Source: Candidatus Woesebacteria bacterium GW2011_GWB1_38_8b
GTDB lineage: Bacteria; Patescibacteriota; Microgenomatia; UBA8517
Direction: 5' to 3'
DNA length: 32,905 bases
Assembly (NCBI GenBank): GCA_000993115.1
Contig: LBVN01000019.1
Coordinates: 1 to 32,905, forward strand
The first letter of the stretch is position 1, and each line of letters begins with the position of its first letter. This document shows positions 8,204 to 15,871 of the stretch, in pieces. A program made the translations under genes and the position numbers. Below the pieces are notes generated by a model. That model saw only the letters and a program-made list of their open reading frames with translations. It was not told the DNA's origin and made no database searches.

Positions 8204-9159
8204 TGGACTTAAGGCAAACACCGCAGTACAGCGAATATTTAAAAAGCCTAAACTGGATTGTTGAAGAAATAGACGGGGTTTATTATTTTATCAAAAAAAT
8301 CTGGCTTTTCGGTTCTGTCATAAAAGCACAGAGACCAAAAAAATTTGACAGCACAACAATCGAACAATTAGCTAAAAAATACAGGGTTTTTCAGGTTATT
8401 CTTGAACCGACTCTATCCACCGTCTTCAATTCCAAGATGGGTTTTCATATCAACAAAAAAAATTTGGCTTTAGGTTCCTGTGTCGGGACCAAAAACCGGT
8501 CCTCCTCCGGTGTCTGGGCCATGAGTAATGTCCATAAATTAATCATACAACATGGATACAAGTTAGCAAAATCAAGTTATCTTCCAACCAAAACCACAGT
8601 AATTGATTTAAAAAAATCCCTTACCAAAATGTTGCAAAAGATGCACCACAAAACCCGCTACAACATCAAAAAATCCTGCAACTTACAACTTACAACCTAC
8701 AACTCAAAGGACATATTGTCTTTTGCCGACTTTTGGCAAAGTTGTGCATTAAAACAAAGAGGTATGTATTTATCGCAGAAAAAAGAAATTATTGCATTAT
8801 ATAAAGCATTCGAAAAAAACTGCTCCATTATTTTCGTGTTCCCACCTACAACCTACAACCTAAAACCTACAACCTTTCCCCTCGCCTCCGTCTTTTCCGT
8901 TTATTCCAAAGACACTGCATTTTATATGTATGCAGCAGCAACTCCAGAAGGCAAAAAACGCTTTGCACCAACGCTAGCCGCTTGGGAATCAATAAAACTG
9001 GCAAAGAAAAGGCACTTAAAATATTATGATTTTGAAGGAGTTTTTGACGAGCGATTTCCGCTTCCGTCATGGAAAGGTTTCTCACGGTTTAAATTATCAT
9101 TCGGGGGGAAAGTCGTTGAATACCCCGGATCTTATGTTAAATTTAGATTACCAGTTTAA
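8203..9159 (+). CDS. FemAB-like peptidoglycan bridge aminoacyltransferase (second of tandem pair)
   Basis: A 318-residue paralogue of the preceding gene; its ATG overlaps the previous TAA. The N-terminus TPQYSEYLKSLNW, the signature MHHKTRYNIKK, RFAPTLAAWESIKLAKK, YYDFEGVFDERFPLPSWKGFSRFKLSFGGKVVEYPGS are all family hallmarks. Compared with the family core it looks interrupted at three places: a GC-rich segment at 8476-8521 and heptamer tracts at 8675-8702 and 8845-8872. All three stay in frame, and the conserved blocks around them are intact, so the gene is probably still functional. It likely cooperates with the first copy in building the peptide cross-bridge; a different amino acid specificity is possible. 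Confidence 0.87.
   Translation: MDLRQTPQYSEYLKSLNWIVEEIDGVYYFIKKIWLFGSVIKAQRPKKFDSTTIEQLAKKYRVFQVILEPTLSTVFNSKMGFHINKKNLALGSCVGTKNRSSSGVWAMSNVHKLIIQHGYKLAKSSYLPTKTTVIDLKKSLTKMLQKMHHKTRYNIKKSCNLQLTTYNSKDILSFADFWQSCALKQRGMYLSQKKEIIALYKAFEKNCSIIFVFPPTTYNLKPTTFPLASVFSVYSKDTAFYMYAAATPEGKKRFAPTLAAWESIKLAKKRHLKYYDFEGVFDERFPLPSWKGFSRFKLSFGGKVVEYPGSYVKFRLPV
8476..8521 (+). repeat. GC-rich segment with imperfect direct repeat and hairpin inside the second FemAB-like gene
   Basis: Two 16-bp stretches, 8476-8491 and 8506-8521, match at 13 positions. Between them GGACC (8486-8490) and GGTCC (8498-8502) can pair. The segment is clearly richer in GC than the surrounding gene and encodes a Gly/Ser-rich stretch just before HKLIIQHGYKLAKS, a conserved part of the protein. 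Confidence 0.55.
8675..8702 (+). repeat. Four-unit heptamer tract (CYTACAA) in the second FemAB-like gene, copy 1
   Basis: The four heptamers are CCTGCAA, CTTACAA, CTTACAA, CCTACAA. They follow directly on the conserved KTRYNIKK block and encode a Leu/Thr/Tyr/Asn-rich stretch. A matching tract lies 142 bp further on. Confidence 0.75.
8845..8872 (+). repeat. Four-unit heptamer tract (CYTACAA) in the second FemAB-like gene, copy 2
   Basis: The four heptamers are CCTACAA, CCTACAA, CCTAAAA, CCTACAA. They encode Pro/Thr/Tyr/Asn-rich residues in a loop between two beta-strand-like blocks (SIIFVF and LASVFSVYSKDTAFYMY). Confidence 0.8.
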
Positions 9160-9160
9160 T

Positions 9161-9427
9161 ATGCCAAAAAGAATTGAAAAGAAGGCGGTGCCGGAGCTTT
9201 TTCAAAAAGTTCTTGATGGTGATAAGACTTTTGACTTAAGACTTAACCGTTTTGAATGCAATGTTGGCGACATTTTAGTTCTTCGCGAATGGGATCCAAA
9301 GAAAAATAATTACACGGGGCGTGTCATTGAAAAAGAAATTACTTTTGTTTTAAAAACTAAAGAGTTGGACTTTTGGCCGGAAGAAGAAATTGAAAAACAT
9401 GGGTATGTAGTGATGGGGTTTAAATAA
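9161..9427 (+). CDS. DUF3850/ASCH-like small RNA-binding-type protein
   Basis: An 88-residue protein that begins 1 nt after the stop of the second FemAB-like gene, so it is probably co-transcribed and coupled. The start at 9161 is preferred because upstream codons in this frame overlap the FemAB gene. Landmarks: KAVPELFQKVLDGDKTFDLRLNRFECNVGDILVLREWDPKKNNYTGRVIEKEITFVLKT. The pattern of a dGdKtfelR-like segment, GDil-l-EwD, and YTGR matches the DUF3850/ASCH (PUA-like) fold, thought to bind RNA or modified nucleosides. The exact role is unknown. Confidence 0.75.
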   Translation: MPKRIEKKAVPELFQKVLDGDKTFDLRLNRFECNVGDILVLREWDPKKNNYTGRVIEKEITFVLKTKELDFWPEEEIEKHGYVVMGFK

Positions 9428-9431
9428 GAAA

Positions 9432-12362
9432 TTATTCTTCGCTTCCACAAAGAAGTTTGTATTCGCAGTTTTTACAAAGGAAATTATTTGTGCAAGTAAA
9501 TTCTGACTTTTCGATTTCTTCCCGAATTTCCAATATTTTATTTTTTGCTTCTTCCAAATCTTTTTGAGTTCTTGTTGTTGTAAATTTTTCCTGCGTGTCC
9601 AAATAGTATAAAGATAGTTGCACTTTTTCAGGTTTTTTCCCAAAGGGAAATTCGTTGACTCCGGTAGCCGCAAATGCATAAAAAGTAAGCTGCAAATTTT
9701 TATCAACATCGCGTTGCGATGGAATACTCGCCGAAGTTTTATAATCTATTATTTCAATTACTCCACCTCCTAAATCGTCAACGCGGTCAATTTTTCCGCC
9801 GATTTTTAATGGTCTTTCTTTTTTCTGTTTTGCATCAGCAATTGACAGTAAATTCATAGTAAACGGCTGCTCAAGTCCAAGTGTTTTAATTTTTTTGTCA
9901 AACCCGTTTTTTAAAAATCCTTTCAGATACATTTCCCCTTTCGCGTAAAACTTTTTCTCATGGGTTTTACTGACAAAACCTTCATCAACCCAACTTTCGG
10001 CAAGGCACGATAAAATCATTTTGTCATTTGCCTTTTCTCCACTTTTAACTTTTTCATAAAAAAGCTTCAAAGCCGCGTGGATTGAAGTTCCAAAACTTGC
10101 TGACGCAGAAGCAGGTGTGGGAACTTTATAAATGTAGCGAAGTTTGTAATGCAAATGGCAAATTTGAAATGTCTCAATCTGGGAAACGGATAAGTAATCG
10201 ATATGGATAGGTTGTAAGCTATTGGAAGTATGTTGTAAGTCATGCTTGCCATAACCCAGAAGTGACAACTGTTCACCGGAAGTGTCACTTTTTTCAGAAG
10301 AGATCGCTCTATCCCCTAAGGTTTCAAAAATAAAAGGCGACAACTTCTTTTCCCTTTTACCCTCACTGTAATAATCGGCGGCCGTAAGGTATAGTCTTTC
10401 TTTCGCGCGGGTCATTCCGACATAAAATAGCCGCCTTTCTTCCTGTAAATGAAAATCCCCGATTGGCAGTATTTCTTTAATTAACTCGTCAGGAATTGGA
10501 ATTTGCTCTTTTTTATCAGTACTTGGGAAACGCTGTGAAACCAAATTAACTAAAAAGACAATCGGGAACTCAAGTCCTTTGGCTGAATGCAGAGTCAAAA
10601 TATTTACGGCGTTTGCGTCCGTCCAGTCACTGTCCGCGGCCAACGGCGACTCTCCAAGCTCGCTTGATAAATCGATCCAGTCAACAACCGCCGCAACCGA
10701 TGCTTCCTCATGATCAGCTTCATACGATTTTAACTTGTCAAAAAACTTTGAGATATTCGCTGCTTTTTTTTGGGCAAACGCAGTATCGGGGTTAAATATT
10801 TTTGGAAGTAAGTCTGCTTTTTCCAAAAAATTATATAAAAGCTGACCTGCCGTTTCTTTGTTTGTAAGCTTTTGATTTTCCAAAATTATATCCAAAAGCT
10901 TTTTTATTTTTTCGGCCCCCGCATCACTTACCGCCACATTTTTTAAATCTTCTATAGCCGCAAAAAGACTTAGGTTTTTCTTCCTTGAGAAACTACCTAA
11001 AATCGCGATGTCTCGGCTTGAAATTTCAAAATGCTCTAGTGTTAATAGTCGGTATAAAGAAACCGAATCCTCAAAATCATATAAAACTTTAAGGTACGAA
11101 ATTAAATCGATTATTTCCGGCTGCCTAAATAGTCTTCCCGGACCTAAAAACTGATGCGGAATTCCGTAACGAGCAAGTGAACGGACAAACGGATCGGCGT
11201 GGTTGTTTGCCCGAACCAAAATTGCGTAATCACTATATTTATATTTATTCTCACCACTGGTCAGTTCCTGTACTTTTTTTGCAACCCATTCTGCTTCGTT
11301 TTCGACACGGTCAACATGCGCAAACTCAATTGGTTCATTTTTTATATTTAGTTGTGATTTAAGTTTTTTGTCTATTTTCTCAACAACTTCTAAGCGGTCC
11401 GGATTATTAAACTGGATCAAATCATAAGCGCGGTCCAAAATTTCCTGATTGCTCCTGTAATTTTTAATAAGAGTTACGATTTTTGTTTTGGGAAAGTTTT
11501 TTCTAAACTGTATAACATTTGAAACAGCCGCTCCGCGCCAACGATAAATTGCCTGATCATCATCCGCAACGACTGTAATGTTTCCGTTTTTTCCGGCAAG
11601 CATTTTTACCAATTCGTTTTGGGAAAAGTTGGTGTCTTGATATTCATCTACCAAAACATACTTAAACTGTTCTTGGTATTTTTTTAAAATATTTTTGCGT
11701 GAGCGGAAAAGGTGAAGTGTTTTGACAATCAAATCCCCAAAATCCATGTAGCTGTTTTTAACTTTTAATTCTTCATAAATCCTGTAAGCATTTGCCAACT
11801 CCAGCCATTTTTTGTTTTCCAATTTTTCCTCCTCACTTTGCTCTATGTTCTTCGTTCTATGCTCTTTCGCCCAGTTGAGTAATTCAACTGGCGAAACGTC
11901 TTCATCCTGGAGTCTTGAAAAATGCTGAAGCATTCCGGCAATGTATTTATTCGGGTTCCCAAGCGGGCGAAAATAATCCAGGTCAAAAGCGAACAAGTTT
12001 TTTCGGATTAACTGCGTCGCTTCGGCTTCGGTAGTTAATTTGTATTTCGGATCAAGCCCAACATGCAGTCCTTCAGCACGAAGAACGCGGTCACAAAAAC
12101 TGTGGAATGTCATAAGCCACATTTGGGTATAGCCATAAGGAAGCGTTTCATCGACACGGGTTTCGAGCTCTCTGGCCGCTTTTTCCGTAAAAGTCAGTCC
12201 TAAAATTTCAGATGGCTTAGCTAAATCTTTGGAGATAAGATATTTAATCCGTTCAGTAATAACTGTAGTTTTCCCTGTCCCCGCCCCGGCAATAATCAAA
12301 AGTGGTCCCTTGCCATGTTTAACCGCCTTAAGCTGTTCAGTGTTTAACTTTTTCTCAGCCAT
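9432..12362 (-). CDS. UvrD-family helicase fused to a PD-(D/E)XK nuclease with Fe-S cysteines
   Basis: A 976-residue protein from the ATG at 12362; a TAAAAT box lies 8 nt upstream. N-terminal helicase motifs are GAGTGKT (26-32), LTFTEKAARELETR, FHSFC, DEYQDTN, ADDDQAIYRWRGA, IKNYRSN, LHSAKGLEFPIVFL and RRLFYVGMTRAKE. The C-terminal ~270 residues form a RecB/AddB-type nuclease: SQIETFQICHLHYKLRY, GGKIDRVDD, IEIIDYKTS. Three final cysteines (about 963, 966, 972), with the upstream one, would hold a 4Fe-4S cluster as in AddB. It probably processes DNA double-strand ends. Two degenerate heptamer tracts lie inside the gene (10210-10237 and 11841-11868). It converges with the ASCH gene. Confidence 0.92.
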   Translation of the reverse strand: MAEKKLNTEQLKAVKHGKGPLLIIAGAGTGKTTVITERIKYLISKDLAKPSEILGLTFTEKAARELETRVDETLPYGYTQMWLMTFHSFCDRVLRAEGLHVGLDPKYKLTTEAEATQLIRKNLFAFDLDYFRPLGNPNKYIAGMLQHFSRLQDEDVSPVELLNWAKEHRTKNIEQSEEEKLENKKWLELANAYRIYEELKVKNSYMDFGDLIVKTLHLFRSRKNILKKYQEQFKYVLVDEYQDTNFSQNELVKMLAGKNGNITVVADDDQAIYRWRGAAVSNVIQFRKNFPKTKIVTLIKNYRSNQEILDRAYDLIQFNNPDRLEVVEKIDKKLKSQLNIKNEPIEFAHVDRVENEAEWVAKKVQELTSGENKYKYSDYAILVRANNHADPFVRSLARYGIPHQFLGPGRLFRQPEIIDLISYLKVLYDFEDSVSLYRLLTLEHFEISSRDIAILGSFSRKKNLSLFAAIEDLKNVAVSDAGAEKIKKLLDIILENQKLTNKETAGQLLYNFLEKADLLPKIFNPDTAFAQKKAANISKFFDKLKSYEADHEEASVAAVVDWIDLSSELGESPLAADSDWTDANAVNILTLHSAKGLEFPIVFLVNLVSQRFPSTDKKEQIPIPDELIKEILPIGDFHLQEERRLFYVGMTRAKERLYLTAADYYSEGKREKKLSPFIFETLGDRAISSEKSDTSGEQLSLLGYGKHDLQHTSNSLQPIHIDYLSVSQIETFQICHLHYKLRYIYKVPTPASASASFGTSIHAALKLFYEKVKSGEKANDKMILSCLAESWVDEGFVSKTHEKKFYAKGEMYLKGFLKNGFDKKIKTLGLEQPFTMNLLSIADAKQKKERPLKIGGKIDRVDDLGGGVIEIIDYKTSASIPSQRDVDKNLQLTFYAFAATGVNEFPFGKKPEKVQLSLYYLDTQEKFTTTRTQKDLEEAKNKILEIREEIEKSEFTCTNNFLCKNCEYKLLCGSEE
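10210..10237 (-). repeat. Degenerate four-unit heptamer tract (CYTACAA family) in the helicase-nuclease
   Basis: Read on the plus strand the units are GGTTGTA, AGCTATT, GGAAGTA, TGTTGTA; the outer two clearly match the reverse of the CYTACAA unit found in the second FemAB-like gene. The tract lies in the linker just before the nuclease domain and encodes part of a Gln/His/Thr/Asn-rich stretch. Confidence 0.5.
11841..11868 (-). repeat. Four-unit heptamer tract (CATAGAR) in the helicase-nuclease
   Basis: On the plus strand the units are CTCTATG, TTCTTCG, TTCTATG, CTCTTTC. In the coding direction this is a CATAGAR-type heptamer repeat, encoding a charged Lys/Glu/His/Arg/Gln stretch in the helicase 1B region. 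The unit differs from the CYTACAA family but the tract length is the same. Confidence 0.6.
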
Positions 12363-12398
12363 CGTGAACAATTTTATCACTAAAGGTTTATAGAAGCT

Positions 12399-13448
12399 TT
12401 AGATTTCAATGTATCCAGAATTTTTTAAAAGGGGTTCGCGATCAACATAAAAATTCCTTTCCCAGGCATGTTTTTTTAGTTCCTGCATTAAACTAACAGA
12501 TAATTTTCTACCACCAGAAACAGATGTGTTTTCCACAACATATTTAACTTTCCTTGTTCCGGGAATTGTCGTTGATAATTCCTTATGTGACAAAAGCCAA
12601 CGCAAAGCTAATTCTGAAAGTGTTTTTGCTTCATCCCCAAAAAGTTTATTTAGTTTTTCAATTCTGGGTATAAATTCTTCCAACCTGTCTTTCCTAAAAT
12701 AAACTGAGCGCATGTCATCATCAAATTTTGAATCTTTTGTAATTCTTCCCGTTAAACCGCCTTCGTCTAACGGGACACGGGCAATTAAACCAATGTTATT
12801 TTTGGCAGCATATGGCAACAGTTTTTCCTCCGGCTTCTGATGAAAAATATTAAAAATAAATTGAATTGTTGAAATTAATCCGGTGTCGAGAGTTTTTAGG
12901 CAGTTGCTTGGCTGATAATCATTTATCGAAATTCCCCAATGTTTTACTTTCCCTTGTTTAGTTAATTTTGTAATCGCGTCCTTCCACCCGTCATCGTCAG
13001 TAAAATCTTCTTGCCAAACATGAAACTGCATTAAGTCTAGCGTCTCAATTCCCAAACTTTTCAGAGAGCTTTCAGTCATTTCGATTATATAGTTGGGCGG
13101 AAAAACTTCAGAGACCGGGATTCCTTTCCACGCAGGCCATTTTCTATTTTTAGGTGGAATTTTACTGGCAATTATTACCTTGTCGTGATTTTTTGCTTCC
13201 TTTACAAACTCGCCGATCAACTCTTCCGAGCAGTGTTTTCCTGATTTTTCGCCGGGCTCGTCAGCCCTTCCATAAACCCAGGCTGTATCAATAAAATTGC
13301 CGCCAAGTTCAACAAATTGATATAAAGCCCTCATGCTTTCTTTCTCGTTGGGTGCATCCCAACCCCAAGGAAATCCCGCTAACTGCCACGTTCCCATCCC
13401 AATTTCGGAAACTTTTAATCCAGTTTTACCTAGTATTCGATATTTCAT
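12399..13448 (-). CDS. Aldo/keto reductase
   Basis: A 349-residue NAD(P)H-dependent oxidoreductase of the AKR superfamily with a TIM-barrel layout. Family signals: LGKTGLKVSEIGMGTW near the start, FIDTAWVYGRA with the catalytic Asp and Tyr, VIIASKI with the catalytic Lys, LDLMQFHVW with the His, WGISINDY, and near the end SELALRWLLSHKELSTTIPGTRKVKYVVEN, the cofactor-binding signature. The likely substrate is a sugar or reactive aldehyde; it cannot be named from sequence. A CAGAAT box lies 7 nt before the ATG. It sits 36 bp from the convergent end of the helicase-nuclease and runs in the same direction as that gene. Confidence 0.9.
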   Translation of the reverse strand: MKYRILGKTGLKVSEIGMGTWQLAGFPWGWDAPNEKESMRALYQFVELGGNFIDTAWVYGRADEPGEKSGKHCSEELIGEFVKEAKNHDKVIIASKIPPKNRKWPAWKGIPVSEVFPPNYIIEMTESSLKSLGIETLDLMQFHVWQEDFTDDDGWKDAITKLTKQGKVKHWGISINDYQPSNCLKTLDTGLISTIQFIFNIFHQKPEEKLLPYAAKNNIGLIARVPLDEGGLTGRITKDSKFDDDMRSVYFRKDRLEEFIPRIEKLNKLFGDEAKTLSELALRWLLSHKELSTTIPGTRKVKYVVENTSVSGGRKLSVSLMQELKKHAWERNFYVDREPLLKNSGYIEI

Positions 13449-13487
13449 AACCCCAATTCTGCCTTAATACCCTCTAAAAGTAAACTG

Positions 13488-14057
13488 CTACAAATATTTA
13501 TGCAGTTCTTTAAATGTTATGTATTTTTCTCCTCCAGTTGAAACCCCAAAGTGTCCTGCATTATTAATAGCTATCAACTTTCCACCAACCTTTTTATATA
13601 TTCCAATTGAATGAGACGGCTGAACATAAGGGTCAGTGGGACAGTAGATTATTACAAACATTTTTGCTGAGGCCTTGATTTTTTTCCAATTCCACTTTTT
13701 CGGAAACAGATCTTTATAGTCTTCTTTGGGAACATAATTGTGTAGCAGTTCAGTTAAATTAGGGTTTGAAAAACCAGCAACTAAAATTGCTTTTTTTATT
13801 ACTATATTATCGGGCAGCTTTTGTAAAATTCCTAACACCAAACTTGCTCCAGAAGAATGACCTATTAATACTGTGTTTTCGTTTAATTTATATTTTGAGG
13901 TTAAGAATTTATATGTTTTATCTAGATTTGGTTTAAAACAACAAGGAAGCTGGGGAACAAAAACATTATGTCCTTTATCTTTTAGTTCCGTCGACAAATT
14001 CGTGTACCATTCTTCGGTTGGTTTTTTACCTAAACCATGTAAAATTATAAAATTCAT
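13488..14057 (-). CDS. RBBP9/YdeN-like serine hydrolase
   Basis: A 189-residue alpha/beta hydrolase. The sequence begins with a strand and FIILHGLGKKPTEEWY, carries the nucleophile motif GHSSG (S68), and has the rest of the triad in CPTDPYV (D142) and NNAGHF (H169). This pattern and the length fit the RBBP9/DUF1234-like family of small esterases. The natural substrate is unknown. The start lies 3 bp after the RmuC stop, so the two are likely co-transcribed, with no independent promoter seen. Confidence 0.85.
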   Translation of the reverse strand: MNFIILHGLGKKPTEEWYTNLSTELKDKGHNVFVPQLPCCFKPNLDKTYKFLTSKYKLNENTVLIGHSSGASLVLGILQKLPDNIVIKKAILVAGFSNPNLTELLHNYVPKEDYKDLFPKKWNWKKIKASAKMFVIIYCPTDPYVQPSHSIGIYKKVGGKLIAINNAGHFGVSTGGEKYITFKELHKYL

Positions 14058-14060
14058 AAT

Positions 14061-14900
14061 TTATTCCAGCTCTTTTGTCTTTTCTTTTACTCCGCCTCCA
14101 AGCCTTTGAGTAGAGGAGATTTTTTGTCCCAGCTGAACAAAGCTACTGAATACATTTCCCATCATATTGAAGGCGTTAGTTAAATGTTTTTGCAAAATCC
14201 CCAAATTCTCTTCAACACGACCATAATCTTTTTGAATTGCACGTAAGCTTGAGAGAATTTCTTTTGCCTGGGCTTCAATTTTTTGGCCTTCAAAGCTCAT
14301 TAAAATCGCCCGAAGGTATGCATAAAAAGTGGTAGGGGAAACGGGAAGTACTCTTTTTGACCCTGCATAATCAAACAGGTTCTGGTTATTAACAATTTCG
14401 TAATATATTGCTTCGTTAGGAACATACATCAGGGCATAATCAATTGTCCCTTCTTCAGTCAAAATATATTTTATCGCTGCATCAACTTTTTCACCTGACT
14501 TAAAAGTGTATTGGAGATTAAACGAAGCTTTCGGCAAATACTGCCCAAGCATTTCTTTTAATATTGACTCACCCATATTTCCGCGAATTTTAGGGGAGCG
14601 TAAAAATTCCTGCAATTCCTTCATACCCCGTCCGATCTCGCTCATCTCGCCTATGTTTTTTTGAACATCCCCGATTACACGGGCTGCATTATCAAGTCTT
14701 TCATTAAAACTTTTTCCCTGTTGGTCAAGCCTTACATTTGTGGTTTTTAGATATTCCAAAAGTTCGTCTGAGGGTTTGGCAGAACCCAAATCGTTAATCT
14801 TCTTATTCAAAAAAAGAGCAAGTAAAATAAAACCTCCAACTAAAAGTACAGCAAGTATTATCGGATCCATATATAATCTTCTCCCAATTTTACAGCTCAT
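14061..14900 (-). CDS. rmuC: DNA recombination protein RmuC
   Basis: A 279-residue protein with one N-terminal membrane segment (IILAVLLVGGFILLALFL), a coiled-coil stretch through about residue 100, and the RmuC core: SPKIRGNMGESILKEMLGQYLP, FKSGEKVDAAIKYI, IDYALMYVPNEAIYYEIV, and VLPVSPTTFYAYLRAILMSF. RmuC proteins limit sequence inversions and are thought to be membrane-anchored nuclease-fold proteins. The protein is shorter than E. coli RmuC (475 residues), as is common in reduced genomes. A second possible start is the ATG at 14870, preceded by GGGAGAAG, one of the few Shine-Dalgarno-like sequences in the window. Confidence 0.92.
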   Translation of the reverse strand: MSCKIGRRLYMDPIILAVLLVGGFILLALFLNKKINDLGSAKPSDELLEYLKTTNVRLDQQGKSFNERLDNAARVIGDVQKNIGEMSEIGRGMKELQEFLRSPKIRGNMGESILKEMLGQYLPKASFNLQYTFKSGEKVDAAIKYILTEEGTIDYALMYVPNEAIYYEIVNNQNLFDYAGSKRVLPVSPTTFYAYLRAILMSFEGQKIEAQAKEILSSLRAIQKDYGRVEENLGILQKHLTNAFNMMGNVFSSFVQLGQKISSTQRLGGGVKEKTKELE

Positions 14901-14926
14901 TTCAATTCTTTGGAATGAGATGCTAC

Positions 14927-14963
14927 AAACTATTTCTCAATATATATTAATTTGAAATAGTTT
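14927..14963. repeat. 10-bp perfect inverted repeat between divergent genes
   Basis: AAACTATTTC at 14927-14936 pairs perfectly with GAAATAGTTT at 14954-14963 across a 17-nt AT-rich loop. It lies between the divergent rmuC gene and the membrane-protein gene starting at 14994. An operator or a divergent regulatory element is possible; there is no T-run. Confidence 0.7.
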
Positions 14964-14993
14964 CTATCAGCTGCATACGCTAAAATGATACTG

Positions 14994-15362
14994 ATGCGTC
15001 TAAAAAAGATTAATTTCGAACATTTAAAAAAGGCGAGAATTGAAAATGCAAAATTGCGAAAAAACATTGTTCCGGCGATTGTTCTCGTCTTGCTTTCAAC
15101 ATTAAGCCTTGTTTATTTGATTTTTAATGTTGACCCGGACAAGTTCTGGTCAAAACCATTGTTTTTCCTTTTGGTTTTTTTAGACTCATTTTTTATTTTT
15201 ACAATTATTTTCGCAAAAAAAAGGCGGGGGTTAATTTCTGCAATAATTATTTGCGCGACTCTTCTTCTTAGGCTGTTGGGTCAAACAAGTTTTTACTTCC
15301 CTTTGGTATTAATCGGTGTAGGATTTGTTTTTGAGGTAATTTTTACTCTAAAAAACCGTTGA
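14994..15362 (+). CDS. Small multi-pass membrane protein
   Basis: A 122-residue protein from the ATG at 14994. That start is chosen because a TAAAAT box (14981-14986) ends exactly 7 nt upstream; an in-frame ATG at 14985 would overlap the box. After a basic N-terminus (RLKKINFEHLKKARIENAKLRKN) come four hydrophobic segments, with a basic loop AKKRRG in the middle. The layout resembles conserved small membrane proteins seen in Microgenomates genomes, but I do not know a function. It precedes a YerC-like regulator by 50 bp. Confidence 0.7.
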   Translation: MRLKKINFEHLKKARIENAKLRKNIVPAIVLVLLSTLSLVYLIFNVDPDKFWSKPLFFLLVFLDSFFIFTIIFAKKRRGLISAIIICATLLLRLLGQTSFYFPLVLIGVGFVFEVIFTLKNR

Positions 15363-15412
15363 CTCTGAAATTTGACTTGCTATACTGCTACTAAAGTTCA
15401 TTAAATCAAAGC

Positions 15413-15763
15413 ATGCGAATTTCAAAGCAAATCTTAAACGAATCCATAAAAAAAGAGCTTTATAATACACTTGCTCAAGCCATAGCTGATCTTCACAGCA
15501 AAGACGAAACTCTCCAATTTTTAAACGATTTTTTTACCGCGTCCGAACTTGAAGCGTTTGCAAAACGCTTGGCTGTTGCCTATTGGCTCAAGAAAAAAAG
15601 AACATATAAAAATATAAAAGACAATTTAAAAGTAAGCAGTGCAACAATTGCGTCAACCGATAAAGATATGAAAAAGCTAGGATTCCAGATAATTCTTAAG
15701 AAGATAGAGGCTGAAGAGTGGGCTGACGTCTGGGCAGAGCGCATCAAAAGATTTAATAAGTAG
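15413..15763 (+). CDS. YerC/TrpR-like helix-turn-helix protein
   Basis: A 116-residue all-helical protein. The segment FLNDFFTASELEAFAKRLAVAYWLKKKRTYKNIKDNLKVSSATIASTDKDMKK carries the TrpR/YerC-YecD helix-turn-helix, with the recognition helix around SSATIAS. Family members are small dimeric DNA-binding proteins; the ligand or target here is unknown. It lies 109 bp before the methionyl-tRNA synthetase gene on the same strand, which raises the possibility that it controls that gene or an amino acid pathway. This link is inference from position. Confidence 0.88.
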   Translation: MRISKQILNESIKKELYNTLAQAIADLHSKDETLQFLNDFFTASELEAFAKRLAVAYWLKKKRTYKNIKDNLKVSSATIASTDKDMKKLGFQIILKKIEAEEWADVWAERIKRFNK

Positions 15764-15871
15764 CTTGGCTTCTTGGTTAAACAGCTTCAGGGTGGTAAAC
15801 TTCCAGGTGCTTACGCCTATGGTTTTTATCATTTCATAATTGATGAAGCCCAATATGATAAAATTGCGATT

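Noticed and set aside
8675-8872. CRISPR array
   Set aside because: The repeats are 7-nt tandem units without spacers, lie inside a coding gene, and no cas gene is near.
9432-12362. Anti-phage defence helicase-nuclease
   Set aside because: The domain order matches housekeeping AddAB/RecB-like repair proteins of candidate-phyla genomes, and no defence partner gene is adjacent.
15764-15871. T-box or other riboswitch before metG
   Set aside because: The 108 bp hold GGTG-rich stretches that can fold weakly, but no T-box consensus or terminator was seen, and the TAAAAT box 7 nt before the ATG suggests a leaderless start.
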